Positions 22,651-34,614 of a stretch of DNA of 64,000 nt are shown here, piece by piece (position 1 is the stretch's first letter; each line of letters opens with the position of its first letter). This stretch comes from Meghimatium bilineatum (lineage: Eukaryota; Mollusca; Gastropoda; Stylommatophora; Philomycidae). The notes below the pieces were generated by a model. It did not search any database. It worked only from the letters and a program-made list of their open reading frames with translations, and was not told the origin of the DNA. The stretch covers positions 29,366,133 through 29,430,132 of the forward strand of contig CM067315.1 of assembly GCA_034231615.1 (NCBI GenBank), written 5' to 3'. Position numbers and translations under genes: made by a program.

Positions 22651-23114
22651 GTCAAAGACGCAGTTTATACCTCTCCGTTACAAAGTTGGACATAACTGAG
22701 CGCAAAAGTATGTTGGTAACATTTAAAAGTATGGGTTGTCCACACTGGAGTCGTTTAGGGCAAGACAGTTTTACGCGTGTATTTGTCTAGCAAAGACATA
22801 TTCAGAGATGATGCTATCTTTTACTTTTCCACTGCCTTTACATTTTCTCGCGTCCTTTTCATGTGCTACAGTAGAAAATCGACGTGCAGAACAAAAGTAT
22901 AATTATGATGGGAATGTGTTGTTTTTTTTAATTCAAGCGATTGATGTCTGGCCTAGTAGCGCCTAAATTGTCCATTGGTTGCTTCGTTAATCTCAGGTCA
23001 ATTTTGTAACAATGCCTATTTTTTCCTCTTTCAAACCTCTTATCGTGCAAATTAATACGTGCAATTTTTCTCAAGCAATTACTCAAAGATGTTTGTAGTC
23101 TCTACAAACAGACG

Positions 23115-23480
23115 CAAGTTTATTTGCACATCATCATCATCAGCTGCCATGCCGGCTGGCGTAGGCGGTCATGGCTCTCCACAGCTCTCTGTCCACAGTA
23201 TTATATATCAAAGTCGTTGTTGTTTTCCTGCCGTGCCAGGTTGTCAAACTGTCTAATATTTTCTCACGCTGTCGCCCTCTGTCTCTGCTGCCTTCAATTT
23301 TGCCTGTTGTGACTAAACCTGCCTGTCTCATGAAGTGGCCAAAAAAAATGATTGCCTTTTTCTTATATTGTTGATCAAGGTCCGCTTCGTATTTGACTCC
23401 CTCAACACCTCTACATTAGTTTTTCTGGCAGTCCATGGTATTCTCAGAATTTTTCTTTAGAACCACATCTCACATTCATA
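23115..23480 (-). mobile_element. LINE fragment: RT C-terminal end
   Basis: The minus frame reads LVTTGKIEGSRDRGRQREK, then ILDSLTTWHGR, ending at RHGS and a stop just before tgatgatgatgatg. It is the same family as the fuller copy at 37.5-38.3 kb, which has VTTGKIEGKRSRG and RHGT at the equivalent place. The short ATG-type tail is shared. Confidence 0.88.
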
Positions 23481-23924
23481 ACTTGCGTTAGTTATTTGCA
23501 CAAGGGGAAGCAATTCGACAAATTTTTAATAGTTTATACGTGTTTGGATTATTTCCCATAGGTCGCGCCAAGGACTGGATAAAGAAGCATGAATCAAAAT
23601 ATCCGACTTCAGTTGTGACAGGCTTGTGGAAGTCTTAATCAATTGAAATATTGGGGTCTCTACATACAAAATTATACGCAAGATATATATATATATACAG
23701 TGGAGTTCCTCTGTAGCGCATTCTTATTTAACAAATTGTCCTGTTTAACAACACTGTTCAAAATCCCCAAATATTTGTATTCTTTACTGTTTGTATTGTA
23801 TATAGAGAATTTCTGTTATTACGAACATATTTTATCTGCCCAGACCAAGTTGTTATAACGGGATAACTATGTATATATAAAGTTGGTGGCATATCTTATT
23901 CAGAATATAGCGATCAGCGCAGAA

Positions 23925-24050
23925 TAGTTTTTAGGTCTAGTAAGTTTCTTTGCAATATTTGATTTAGTAGGTTGTCATTGCTTTGTGATCGGTCCGGATA
24001 CAGAATTGCTTTCTGATATCGAACAAGACACTGGAAGAGGCTGGGTAGAT
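23925..24050. repeat. Dispersed repeat, copy 2 of 3
   Basis: It contains ggtccggatacagaattgct and tgtcattgctttgtgatc, related to 22515-22650. It lies about 120 bp upstream of coding exon 2. The 23481-23924 stretch holds a short (ta)n run near 23680 and no gene. Confidence 0.6.
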
Positions 24051-24170
24051 TTCATAGAACCGAGTGGCAGTTCTGTAAAGGACATGTCACATTGGTAGAT
24101 GCCGTTTATTTACTTACTGTTTAATTGAGATGACTTAAGTAACAACTATTTTTTTCTCATTGACTTTCAG

Positions 24171-24294
24171 CCCAACACAAGAAAAGTGCGGTGGAACTGC
24201 TGGCTGCAAGTAAAGATCAATTCTACACAATTAAACATTCCTTGGATCTTGACAAACATCAAGATTTGGCAGTGTTAGAAGAACAGAATGAAAG
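24171..24294 (+). CDS. FAM110: FAM110-family protein, coding exon 2
   Basis: The exon encodes residues 26-66 plus two bases of codon 67, reading QHKKSAVELLAASKDQF, then KHSLDLDKHQDL and EEQNE. KSAVELLAASKDQF corresponds to the SAVERLEADKAKY block of vertebrate FAM110 proteins, just after LNKGP-Y-R. The acceptor is tgactttcag at 24161-24170 and the donor is gtatga at 24295. The exon begins with CC (completing GCC, Ala) and ends with AG, which joins G of exon 3 to make AGG (Arg67). The stretch is only 124 bp and is recognised by homology and splice phase rather than by length. Confidence 0.9.
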
Positions 24295-24318
24295 GTATGA
24301 TCTCAGATTGTTCAGAAA

Positions 24319-24575
24319 TTGATTCTTCTTCTTCTTTCGCTCTCAAACTCCTGCAAATTTGCAGAATGTAGTCGGGAGAACGGAATGTGTTGTGTCATGG
24401 TTTATAGCTTAGCTACGATATCTGCCCCGTTCAGCCTGACACATTCTACTTCAGCGTGGTTTCTGGGTCACTTTGACCCGCTATGGGATGGAACAGCCAA
24501 CTCCATCGTAAAGCTCATGAATCGTCCCTTATAACAGGGACGAATTTTGCTATTATTTGCTCCCCTTTCTGGGCC
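24319..24575 (-). mobile_element. SINE family A, antisense, beside the exon 2 donor
   Basis: The gaagaagaag tail (cttcttcttc on the plus strand) begins 25-26 bp after the exon 2 donor. The body runs to gctcccctttctgggcc near 24570. It is antisense to the gene. Confidence 0.85.
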
Positions 24576-24744
24576 CTGGAAACACAGTCTATGAATTGGA
24601 AATATCTTTTCTTTCTTATGTGCAATGGAGCATAGACTCCTCCAGAGTTTCTGTTTATGCCCAGAAGACTTACGCTTCAAGATTACACAATTACTAAAGT
24701 GTTGTTGAGACCTGAAATGGAAGCAAAGGATGATGACAAATTTA

Positions 24745-25012
24745 CCTGCCACACATGTTGTAAGAAGTGACTAAGGAGGTTTTGGTGGTCGGGTTAACTG
24801 TCACATCCAATAGGTCAAAGGGACCCAGAATGATAAATGATAAATACAATTTTTTTCCTTTCAATTTCACCCGAGAAGCCATGCTAAAGTCAAATGTGTC
24901 ACGCTGTAAGTCACACATATTGTAGCCAAGCTGTAAACTGTAACAAAACGCACTCTGCTCTCTGGGCTTAATCTAGCTAACCTGCAGGAGTTTAAGAATG
25001 AATGAAGAAGAG
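24745..25012 (+). mobile_element. SINE family A, sense, diverged
   Basis: It begins at ctgccacacatgttgtaag, runs through gtgactaaggaggttttgg and ends ctgcaggagtttaagaatg plus a gaagaag tail. An A/T-rich stretch at 24825-24862 is extra relative to other copies. With the antisense copy at 24.3 kb it forms an inverted pair about 170 bp apart. Confidence 0.8.
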
Positions 25013-25252
25013 GGGTAATGCAGTACACCTGTGTTCGGAGAAGAATTTTTCCACTTAGTGGAGGTCTATGTGTGTATATACAGTGTTTGTCTCACTATTT
25101 ATATACGAGACATCCAATACGAAACTCTGCAACCATGTAGAAGTATCAACGTTGACCCAATAATGTCCATACAGTCGCAATCTTAGAACAGGCATGAGTT
25201 GCGTCACTACGAGAGGTACTCCAACTTTCTCATGAATTTTATTAGTCATTTT

Positions 25253-25510
25253 CCATACATTCTGTGTCTCCTGCCAATGAAAATCACGGGAAAAGTCGGA
25301 TTAGACTGAAACTTCATCCTGTCTAATGAAGGTCATGATATAGTCCACATCGTTACCAATTTTTGGCTTATTATAATATCGTTAGCTTATTGGGAGACAT
25401 CCTGCTAAAGAGGCGCATTATACTTTTTCATGATTTTGATTCGCAGTGGACACAAATTGACCAATGAAGATCACAGCAAAAATAAAATGTGTCTGTTTAG
25501 AGACATGATA
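25253..25510. repeat. Short dispersed repeats around an accaatgaaaatcac core
   Basis: Two copies (gccaatgaaaatcacggg near 25273 and accaatgaagatcacagc near 25460) resemble segments near 32393, 36470 and 37183. They may be MITE ends. From 25511 to 25890 I see nothing else. Confidence 0.45.
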
Positions 25511-25889
25511 CTCAATGAGCCAGCAGGTCTTATATTTGACTATGGTCATGGTCCACATGACTTCATACCTTCTATTCAGTTATACTTTATCTTCTATTTG
25601 TATACGAATCTATCCCACGTTGTGCGGTGTAGCTTACACACTCTGTACTCGGCAGCAGAATTTTATCGTGACCAGTGCTAGGCAGGTCTGAGTGCTACAC
25701 CATTTCACGTTGGCTAATCCAATGTTTCCCGTGCTTTTAATTGACTAACAACACAAAGTATACGGAAAATGACAGATGAAAAATATGGAACAAGACGGAA
25801 TAGGCTCTCATAGTAACGCAACACTCATGTCTGTTCTAACGAAGGTCACGGTTGTGTTTTCTATCTGGGTTTTGTACCAAAGCCATTAT

Positions 25890-26725
25890 TTATTTTGTTG
25901 CTAACTGTAAATTCCTAGTCATGTTCAGATTTTCTAGGGGGGGGGGGGGGAGTCTACGGGTCTGTGTTTCAAAACGTCTTTGTGTTTTCTTCTCGCTCCA
26001 CGAAGTTGTTCTTCCTCTTCTGTATATCCAAATCTCATAAGCATTAATTCTGTCCTCTATCTGTTTGTCCATTATACATGTTTCTGAGCCATACATTAAT
26101 GTTGGGTAAATATTCTATTTGTATCATTATCATTCTTAGTTTGCAATCTGTTTTGATTTAATGGTTTACTTGTGTCATTGAAAGTACATTTAGCCATTCC
26201 TATTTTCCTTTTAAACTCTGTTTCACATCTACCAACATTTGCAATGTCTCCACGATTTTTTTGTTGCAGTATCTCTTCAATGTATTTCGATGTTTATCGT
26301 TTGTTCCTCTTTAATTTTGTTGATCAGGATGCTGTTGTGTTTTTTATGTTAATATCAAGTCCATATTATCTACTTGATTTATCTACCGGACCTATTAGTC
26401 TTTGTAGCGCCTGTTCACTTTTTCTGCTAAGAGAACTGTGTCATCAGGATAGCATATCTAAGAGAACTGTGGGATATCGGGATATCATATCTAAGAGAAC
26501 TGTGGGATATCGGGATATCATATCTAAGAGAACTGTGGGATATCGGGATATCATATCTAAGAGAACTGTGGGATATCGGGATATCATATCTAAGAGAACT
26601 GTGGGATATCGGAATATCATATCTAAGAGAACTGGGGGATATTGGGATATCATATCTAAGAGAACTGTGGGATATCGGGATATCATATCTAAGAGAACTG
26701 TGGGACATCGGGATATCATAGATTA
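25890..26725 (-). mobile_element. LINE fragment: RT from the YxDD box to the C-terminal blocks
   Basis: The minus strand gives DDTVLLAEKV near 26445-26410, then GLDINIKKTQ, then MYGSETCIMDKQIEDRINAYE. These are RT motif C and downstream blocks. The YADD equivalent reads YPDD. At that point the sequence has expanded into a 33-bp tandem array (26430-26725). Poly-C at 25937-25951 and frameshifts break the frame. Confidence 0.82.
26430..26725. repeat. 33-bp minisatellite grown from a LINE YxDD region
   Basis: About nine units contain agagaactgtgggatatc and gggatatcatatcta. On the minus strand each unit carries cacagttctctta, the same bases that encode TVLL after the DD pair in the adjoining LINE. 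The array therefore seems to be an amplification of the RT motif C segment. From 26726 to 27195 no gene is seen. Confidence 0.93.
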
Positions 26726-27199
26726 TTTACTATTTTCTATATATATTTAAAAATGACTATGTGTATATATTAAATAGGCTTGTGATTTTTCGAATATAGT
26801 TCAATTGTTTCCTCTTTCGTTTTGATATTCTTGTCTGTTCATGTGCTGTCTTTCACAGAACTGGGTCGTTCAATAAAGCTGTTCTATCAACCGATCTTTA
26901 TACACGTATAACGGGAACAGCAAACGTTACTGAGTCACGTACCCATGGGAAAAATTCAATATGTTGTTTGATTAATAGCCTTATCAGGGACAGAACTGGA
27001 CGAGGGAAGAATAAGGGTACCGAGTGGAAAGGATACGAGGGGTAATTGGTTAACATAGTGCATCAAATGGCGCACATGACCTCGAACAAAATCTCTTGTG
27101 GAAATCAACAGATTAACCGTATTTGGCTGATGCTCATTATATTTCAATTCCTTAGATGACCGACTTGATATTAAATGATACGTGAGCTAAACACATGGC

Positions 27200-27420
27200 C
27201 GCGAACCGTGTGACAACCAGGATATGGACTTCTAGTTCAGGGTGCAAAGAATAAGGCCACTGTAATCTTTTTATATATGTCGAAGGGAACGACTAAGGAA
27301 AGTTTAGGATTAGGCTGACAACTTGTCACCTGTGAAAAAATAATGATTGTCACAGCAAGTGTTGTCATAATTTCTTAATTGTGTTTACTGTCACTTGGTC
27401 CCCGTGGATGACGAAGAGAT
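27200..27420. repeat. Dispersed repeat shared with 50.1 kb
   Basis: It contains gtgcaaagaataaggccact, a following gacgactaaggaaag-like segment and acctgtgaaaaa. The same order occurs at 50090-50300. It loosely resembles the SINE family A core and may be an older relative. Confidence 0.6.
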
Positions 27421-27522
27421 TCAGACCAGAAGACTTGTTTGTTTGTTAAATGGGGGATTAAAGCCTTTTAGCTGAGGCACGACGCTTTCAACCTAAGACA
27501 GAAGTCTATTTTGGTTATATCA

Positions 27523-27850
27523 GGCCGTATTAGCTTTTATCTAAATGTGACCTAATGGTCTGGGTGTTTGGAAAGCCGTGCGTGCTATTGCTATGAATTA
27601 TCTATATTGCTAGGTGGAGTTGATGTTTATTTGTGGCCAAGATGCCTTTTATCTAAGTGTGACCCTATGGTCTGGGCGAATTGAGAACCGTGCGCGCTGT
27701 TATTGCAAAAGAATGTTATGTTGCTAGTTGTATGAAGCTGTTTATTTCCGGCGGTATTGCTTTTTATTTAAAAGTGACACTAATGTCTGGGGGAGTTTTG
27801 AAAACCGTGCGTGCGATTATGCCTAAAATTGTCAATATTGCCTGTCGTAT
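27523..27850. repeat. ~115-bp degenerate tandem repeat, 3 units
   Basis: Each unit has ttttatctaaatgtgacc, then tggtctgggtg and ccgtgcgtgctatt, with diverged spacers. A fourth relative lies at about 49165-49280. From 27851 to 28370 I see nothing else. Confidence 0.75.
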
Positions 27851-28372
27851 CCTGTGGTGAGCGTTCCTCAGTTGTATTTGTTGAAAGCTGCAGAGAGAGA
27901 CCTGTAGAAAGACTGACGACAAGAAGTCTGCAATGACTGACGACATTGCAGATCAGAAGACATTGCAACTGCATCCTTTTGTGGCAGATTCCTAAACGAC
28001 AGGGAATGCCAATTGTGCCATTACTACAGATGGGTCAACGGATATAATGGGTAGAGAATATCATAGATTTATAACATCAAGCAATGGCCTGGAATTGTCT
28101 TTTTCTACACTCCTCCGAATGGCTGAGGATGCAGTTGTTTGAAGAGCTTTTTGTGTTGATATATCCGGTGTGGTACCCTCACAGATTATGGGTTCTATTA
28201 ATACTTATTCCATCAAAAACAAAAGTTATTTCACTCTGAAAAAGCGAAGAGCCTGTATATATCAACCATTCCAACCATGCAGCATATATATTCTAGTGAC
28301 AATAAATTTCCAGTCTCTTATCCAAGCTCTTTTATTTTTGTAGCTAAAGAAAAAAGTCAGCACAGGGAGAAA

Positions 28373-28625
28373 ATCAATGGGGAAATAATTTAGCACAGAT
28401 AGGATCGGTTACTGAGAATAGTTTAGCACAGATAGGATGGGTTACTGAGAATAGTTTAGCACAGATAGGATGGGTTACTGAGAATAATTTAGCACAGATA
28501 GGATGGGTTACTGAGAATAGTTTAGCACAGATAGGATGGGTTACTGAGAATAGTTTAGCACAGATAGGATGGGTTACTGAGAATAGTTTAGCACAGCTAG
28601 GATCGATTATTGAGGACAGTTTAGG
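28373..28625. repeat. 33-bp minisatellite, block 1 (~7 copies)
   Basis: The unit gagaatagtttagcacagat, then aggatgggttact, is repeated about seven times. It is the same unit as the much larger block at 29.7-31.55 kb, which uses gagaacagtttaacacagct and agtatatgttacc. From 28626 to 29690 the sequence is non-repetitive and shows no gene. Confidence 0.95.
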
Positions 28626-29696
28626 ATACGGCTACTGAGAATGTGGCAGAATAAAGGTTCGGGTGTTATATATTCTCTGGTTCAGCACACTCAGCTAATA
28701 TTCCGCTACTGACTCTTGAAGATAATTACTTATATAAGACTATTTATTACTATGTAATCGACCCAGTTACAACATTTAATAGTTTTCCGTGAAAATACAA
28801 CATCTATATGCATGTCATGCATATATGTAAATGTTCTACCATGCTATCTACGATACATAATCATTGTCAAAACTTAATTCTATCTATCTTCGTCGGTCTG
28901 TCCAAGCCTTTGGGATCACATCCCGAATTTGGTAATCAGCGTGATATTCCCCAAGTTCTATTTCCAACTTTGGTAAACTGTCTGGCCGTTCTGTGATCGT
29001 AGGTCTGGTCTTTCAACCAGATGCTTCGTTGCTACTAAATTCCCGACAACGCTCAAGGTGTCTGATATCCGAAATCCTATGTAGATATATCGTCTCTTCG
29101 TGAGACAACTAACTTGTCGAACTCACTTATCACTAGCCCAGACCAACTCCGAGCTAACTTTTCGTCAGACTTGGGCTGACTACCTCCCCGCCTGTCTTCT
29201 GGGAAACTGCCTAACTCGATCTCCGAGTAAGTAGTTAACTCTAGCTAACGAACCACCTTGACCAATCGTGATTCATGTATCAAATACTTTGACATGTCAT
29301 CAGACAAGGTTCCGCCATTATCTTTCTTACTCAATGTCGTTGGTCAGTCATCATTTACATTAACATTCCTCTGACTATTTAATTGTCGCTGGAACAAGTT
29401 TAAGTGTTCTATTGAATCTGACTGACATGTTTAGTTCCCTTTGAAAAGAAAATAGAAATGTTTTAATAACACCATTTTATGCTTCTCTCTCCATGAATGG
29501 CATGAAAATCCAGTACGTCTCGTATCTCGAGTCCAGCAATGCCCTGCCATTGCCAAATGGTCAACACTTCTTTCAATGTCCTGGAATGCCTCTGGCGCTA
29601 ATCAATGGCCAGCACAAATATTGTCGCACCTGTGCGTACTAAGAATGGCTTGAATAAACTAAGCATAAACATAAGACAAGTGTCGCCATACACTGG

Positions 29697-31555
29697 TACA
29701 AGAACAGTTTAGTTCGGCTAGGATCGGTTACTAAGAACAGTTTAACGCAGATAGGAATGGTTACAGAGAAGTTTAACACAGCTAGTATCTATTACTGAGA
29801 ATAGTTTAACACAGCTAGTATCTGTTACAGAGAACAGTTTAGCACAGCTAGTATCGGTTACAGAGAACAGTTTAACACAGCTAGTATATGTTACCGAGAA
29901 CTTTTAACACAGCTAGTATATGTTACCGAGAACAGTTTAACACAGCTAGTATATGTTACTAAGAACAGTTTAACACAGCTAGTATCTGTTACCGAGAACA
30001 GTTTAGCACAGCTAGTATATGTTACCGAGAACAGTTTAACACAGCTAGTATATGTTACTAAGAACAGTTTAACACAGCTAGTATATGTTACCGAGAACAG
30101 TTTAGCACAGCTAGGATCGGTTACAGAGAATAGTTTTAACACAGCTAGTATCTGTTACCGAGAACAGTTTAGCACAGCTAGTATATGTTACCGAGAACAG
30201 TTTAACACAGCTAGTATATGTTACTAAGAACAGTTTAACACAGCTAGTATATGTTACCGAGAACAGTTTAACACAGCTAGTATATGTTACTAAGAACAGT
30301 TTAACACAGCTAGTATATGTTACCGAGAACAGTTTAACACAGCTAGTATATGTTACTAAGAACAGTTTAACACAGCTAGTATATGTTACCGAGAACAGTT
30401 TAACACAGCTAGTATATGTTACCGAGAACAGTTTAACACAGCTAGTATATGTTACTAAGAACAGTTTAACACAGCTAGTATATGTTACCGAGAACAGTTT
30501 AGCACAGCTAGGATCGGTTACAGAGAATAGTTTAACACAGCTAGTATATGTTACCGAGAACAGTTTAGCACAGCTAGTATATGTTACCGAGAACAGTTTA
30601 ACACAGCTAGTATATGTTACTAAGAACAGTTTAACACAGCTAGTATATGTTACCGAGAACAGTTTAGCACAGCTAGTATCGGTTACAGAGAACAGTTTAA
30701 CACAGCTAGTATATGTTACCGAGAACAGTTTAGCACAGCTAGTATCGGTTACAGAGAACAGTTTAACACAGCTAGTATCGGTTACCGAGAACAGTTTAGC
30801 GCAGCTAGGATCTGTTATTAAGAACAGTTTAACACAGCTAGTATATGTTACCGAGAACAGTTTAACACAGCTAGTATATGTTACCGAGAACAGTTTAACA
30901 CAGCTAGTATATGTTACTAAGAACAGTTTAACACAGCTAGGATATGTTACCGAGAACAGTTTAGCACAGCTAGTATCGGTTACAGAGAACAGTTTAACAC
31001 AGCTAGTATCTGTTACAGAGAACAGTTTAACACAGCTAGTATATGTTACCGAGAACAGTTTAACACAGCTAATATATGTTACTAAGAACAGTTTAACACA
31101 GCTAGGATATGTTACCGAGAACAGTTTAACACAGCTAGTATATGTTACCGAGAACAGTTTAACACAGCTAGTATATGTTACTAAGAACAGTTTAACACAG
31201 CTAGTATATGTTACTAAGAACAGTTTAACACAGCTAGGATATGTTACCGAGAACAGTTTAGCACAGCTGTGATCGGTTACTGAGAACAGTTTAACACAGC
31301 TAGTATCTGTTACCGAGAACAGTTTAGCACAGCTAGTATATGTTACCGAGAACAGTTTAGCACAGCTAGTATGTGTTACCGAGAACAGTTTAGCACAGCT
31401 AGTATATGTTACCGAGAACAGTTTAGCACAGCTAGTATATGTTACCGAGAACAGTTTAGCACAGCTAGTATCTGTTACCGAGAACAGTTTAACACAGCTA
31501 GTATATGTTACCGAGAACAGTTTAGCACAGCTGTGATCGGTTACTGAGAACAATG
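29697..31555. repeat. 33-bp minisatellite, block 2 (~56 copies)
   Basis: Units alternate among a small set of variants at fixed positions (aacaca/agcaca, agtatatg/aggatcgg/agtatctg, ttaccgag/ttactaag/ttacagag). Runs of variant order repeat, implying block duplication. The period keeps minus-strand frames of 83 and 480 codons open, but they only translate the 11-residue repeat. There are no unique spacers, so it is not a CRISPR array. Confidence 0.98.
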
Positions 31556-31561
31556 TATTAG

Positions 31562-31775
31562 CTAAAGGGTTAAGATACGCCTAATGAGGTTTTGTTGTTG
31601 GAGTTAATTGTCCCTCACAATTGGTCAAAGTGACCCAAAACCCCGCTGAAATCGGATAAATCATACATAAAGTAGCATATATCGCAGTAATACTATAAAC
31701 CATGACACCACACATTTCCTTATGTCATCCTGCTAACCTGCAGAAGTTTGAGAATGGACGCACAAGGAGAACTTT
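31562..31775 (+). mobile_element. SINE family A, old copy
   Basis: It contains cctaatgaggttttg, ccatgacaccacacatttcc and ctgcagaagtttgagaatg, all diverged from the family A body. It abuts the 33-bp array directly. From 31776 to 33130 I see no gene; C/G runs lie at 32116 and 32617. Confidence 0.75.
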
Positions 31776-33129
31776 ATAAACCTTTTTTTTTTAAATTGTG
31801 AAATCATAACGTCTTTGTTTACCAGAATATCTGTTTACATCTCAGTTTGAATGTTAGTATATATCTCCGTACTCTTGCCATAATTATGTACCAGGTTCGT
31901 CGATACATTTTCGGTAAGAGGGAGAGGTGGTGCCAATAATTAAGAAAGAATATAGCCAATATCGAGCCCTTTTTGGGTAATTCCTTCAATTACGTGAGAT
32001 TTCTGGTGAACTTTTTTAAAATAAAAATCGATTGAGGGGGGCATTTACTCGACTTTAAGCATGCTTCCTGGTGTTATGTGTCATGTTTTGCTTTCGTAAA
32101 AAGAGTTTGAAATCCCCCCCCCCCCAATACCTCACTTCCTATTACGGGCTTGGTGTGTATGCTTATGTGCTGGAGTACGCACCAATTGCTATATTTTCTC
32201 AGTGATAAAACGCATATTGTGCAGTGTTATCTTGTAGTGTGGTAATTTATTCGCACAAGAAGAGTGCACTACCAAGTCCCTCGTCAATTATACAGTCCAG
32301 TGCATTTATCTGGACTATCCTTTAAAAGTGATGCTAATTTAATGAATCGTTGATTTTCACTGGTCACGTATGTGTATACTTGTATTGACAGCAAATAAAA
32401 ATCACGGGAAAAGTCAAATAGTTCCACTTTTAAAGGGTGAAACCAATACGTCCACTGGACTGTATAACTGACGACTAACCGCTACGCACAATAACGACTA
32501 CAAGCAGAACTCAACCGCAAGCTATGATGATTGATTTTTGTCGTAGGTCCATCTCAGTACTGCTACCATTACCAACTCTTAGCCTGGCAAGTCTAAACCT
32601 CTGAGATGAGCATACGGGGGGGGGGGGGGGGAGAGAAGGAGAAGAGAGAAAGGGGACATAACTTCTTGTAATCATACGGAAAAGGGGAATTATACATATA
32701 TGGGAAAGTTCTGTTAATATATTCGGCACTGTCCACAGCCCCCCTTCTACGCTTTTTTCGCCCTTGTGGTGTTTGCGTTTATATTGATCTCGTCTGTGAG
32801 TTGCATGAGTGTGCTTAGAATTGCACGAATGTGTTATTCTGCGTACAGTGTGCTGAGTATTGTAGGATTTTATTATCGGACCAGTTTCATTTGGGCTGGG
32901 CGCAAAAGTTGGAACCATTTTGTTGTGAGTGTCCTGCATTTCTGATATTTTGATTTGTGTGATTTGAATACATTTCAAGGATTATGCCAATGATCTGATG
33001 GTAAGTTGTACGAGGTAAGATATAGGAATAAAAAAAAAAGGAAAAGAAATTGAAAATATATTTTGTGTTTACATTTAAGTATTGTATTCAACATCATTAA
33101 GTGGCTGGTGTATGCGATCATGAGTACCT

Positions 33130-33300
33130 ATAAATTACTATCTGTAATTTCCTGCATTATGTCGTTGTTGACTCTTCGCTATGCCACGATGTTAAACTAA
33201 TATTTTCTCACCCTGTTATCCTTTCTCTCTTGCCTTTAATATTGCCGGTTATGTCTTACGTTCTCCAAACCTTCCTGTCTCATCCTATCCTTTAATCCAG
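33130..33300 (-). mobile_element. LINE fragment (same family as 37.5-38.3 kb)
   Basis: The plus text gttgactcttcgctatgcca, then aatattttctcaccctgtta and gttctccaaaccttcctgtc, is the complement of the LINE tail seen at 23.1 and 38.2 kb. It is strongly decayed. Confidence 0.55.
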
Positions 33301-33303
33301 TAA

Positions 33304-33560
33304 CCCGTCAGGGTCCAAGGAGCATCACACTAGATGCTTCAGCACATAGTCCTCCAGCGATGAGTGAGAAAAAATATTTTCGTGTCCAATCCTTGATGTC
33401 TGTCAGTTCTTTTATTATTGTCCTCCATAGCTTATTTAACTTTCGATGGTTCCCTGCAGTATTGTTTTTGACAAGTAACCATGTCAGCGCGCATGTCCAA
33501 ACCATGCATGTTTTATAGTCCAAACCTGTCTCATAATTTAGCCACAAAAATGTCTTTTCT
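33304..33560 (-). mobile_element. LINE/SINE 3'-end repeat
   Basis: A minus frame ending GLCAEASSVMLLGP with a stop shares sequence with 50312-50490 (gggtcgtagtggtaccac, gcttcagcacacag). A related piece with cccgtcctggtcgtgggta lies at 21.92 kb. The three form a repeat family that I associate with LINE 3' ends. Confidence 0.55.
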
Positions 33561-33880
33561 GATATTAGTAAGTAACCATAGTTTCGTTTCTTTCCCGTTC
33601 AACGACTCCTGTTAGTTTTTCTAGTTGCTCATAGTACCAAGGCCATAGCATAAAAAAAAGGACTAGGAATTTGTGAAAAAAATCGTGACCTATACACAAT
33701 CTTTTGATATTATCTGCAAATGATTTTCTTTTTCCTCCTCTGCTTCTTTTACCTTTCACTGTATGCTGCAAGATCGTTTTTGACAATGTATCATGTCGAC
33801 GTACATGTCCAATACATGAAAATACCTTCTGCTCGCAATATAATTGTACTTGGGGCAAGTACGTCTGCCTACTTTCAGTA
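33560..33880 (-). mobile_element. LINE fragment: RT C-terminal tail
   Basis: The minus frame reads VFSCIGHVRRHDTLSKTILQ, then TVKGKRSRGGKRKSFADNIK, the FGH-x-RHD block and the basic GKRSRG motif of LINE RT proteins. A short open frame of 97 codons survives but it is only a tail. From 33881 to 34092 I see nothing. Confidence 0.85.
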
Positions 33881-34096
33881 GTAAACGGGTTGCAACATTA
33901 CATTAAAGCTTCTAATTTGAACTAGTGTGTTCCTCACCATATTTGTTCTTTAGTTGTTTTCCTCGAGGATATCTGGAAGATTCTCAAAACTTTCTTTCAT
34001 ACTCAGAAACCATCATGTCTCTGTGTGTGTGAAATACTCTCTCAGAAAATTGTTATCGAAAACTGTTTGAAACATACTCTCTTCCTTTTACACAAG

Positions 34097-34310
34097 TAGA
34101 ACAGAAGTTAGTTAATATCTATATAAGACTATGTCAGACATTTACAGGAATAGAACAGAAGTTAGTTAATATCTATATAAGACTATGTCAGACATTTACA
34201 GGAATAGAACAGAAGTTAGTTAATATCTATATAAGACTATGTCAGACATTTACAGGAATAGAACAGAAGTTAGTTAATATCTATATAAGACTATGTCATA
34301 CATTTGGTAG
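34097..34310. repeat. 54-bp minisatellite, 4 copies
   Basis: Units beginning tagaacagaagttagttaat start at 34097, 34151, 34205 and 34259 and are nearly identical. The last ends in catacatttggtagtc. Confidence 0.95.
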
Positions 34311-34614
34311 TCAAATGTAAACAAGAATATATAGTAAAGTGCATAAACACATTAAATAAAAATCTTATTCTACTTTCCAGAAATGACCAAACATAAATTT
34401 CATAGCCAAAGCCTTTGAAAATGACTAAATTTGAGAAATTTGGCTATAAAATTTCCAATATAAACAACCACTCTGTAAAGTAGCGATCAGAAATATTGTT
34501 TGCCTGTATGTAAATAAGATACTATTTTATTACCATCTATATAACCGGAGTTCGACTTGCAAAGAATTAGCCAATCATCTCGCACAAGTCCTCAATTTGA
34601 TTGTTTCCTGGATG

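Noticed and set aside
23562..23637. Possible upstream exon after ccatag (GRAKDWIKKHESKYP...)
   Set aside because: It ends in a stop, has no donor, and does not match FAM110 between exons 1 and 2, whose phases already fit.
30111..31553. 480-codon minus-strand frame of 11-residue repeats
   Set aside because: It only translates the 33-bp minisatellite, and the same array gives several such frames.
29697..31555. CRISPR-like regular repeats
   Set aside because: The repeats are head-to-tail with no unique spacers, in an animal genome.
32511..32978. 155-codon minus-strand frame
   Set aside because: It includes a poly-proline run from a C-tract and no recognisable domain; it is not supported by splice signals or homology I can name.
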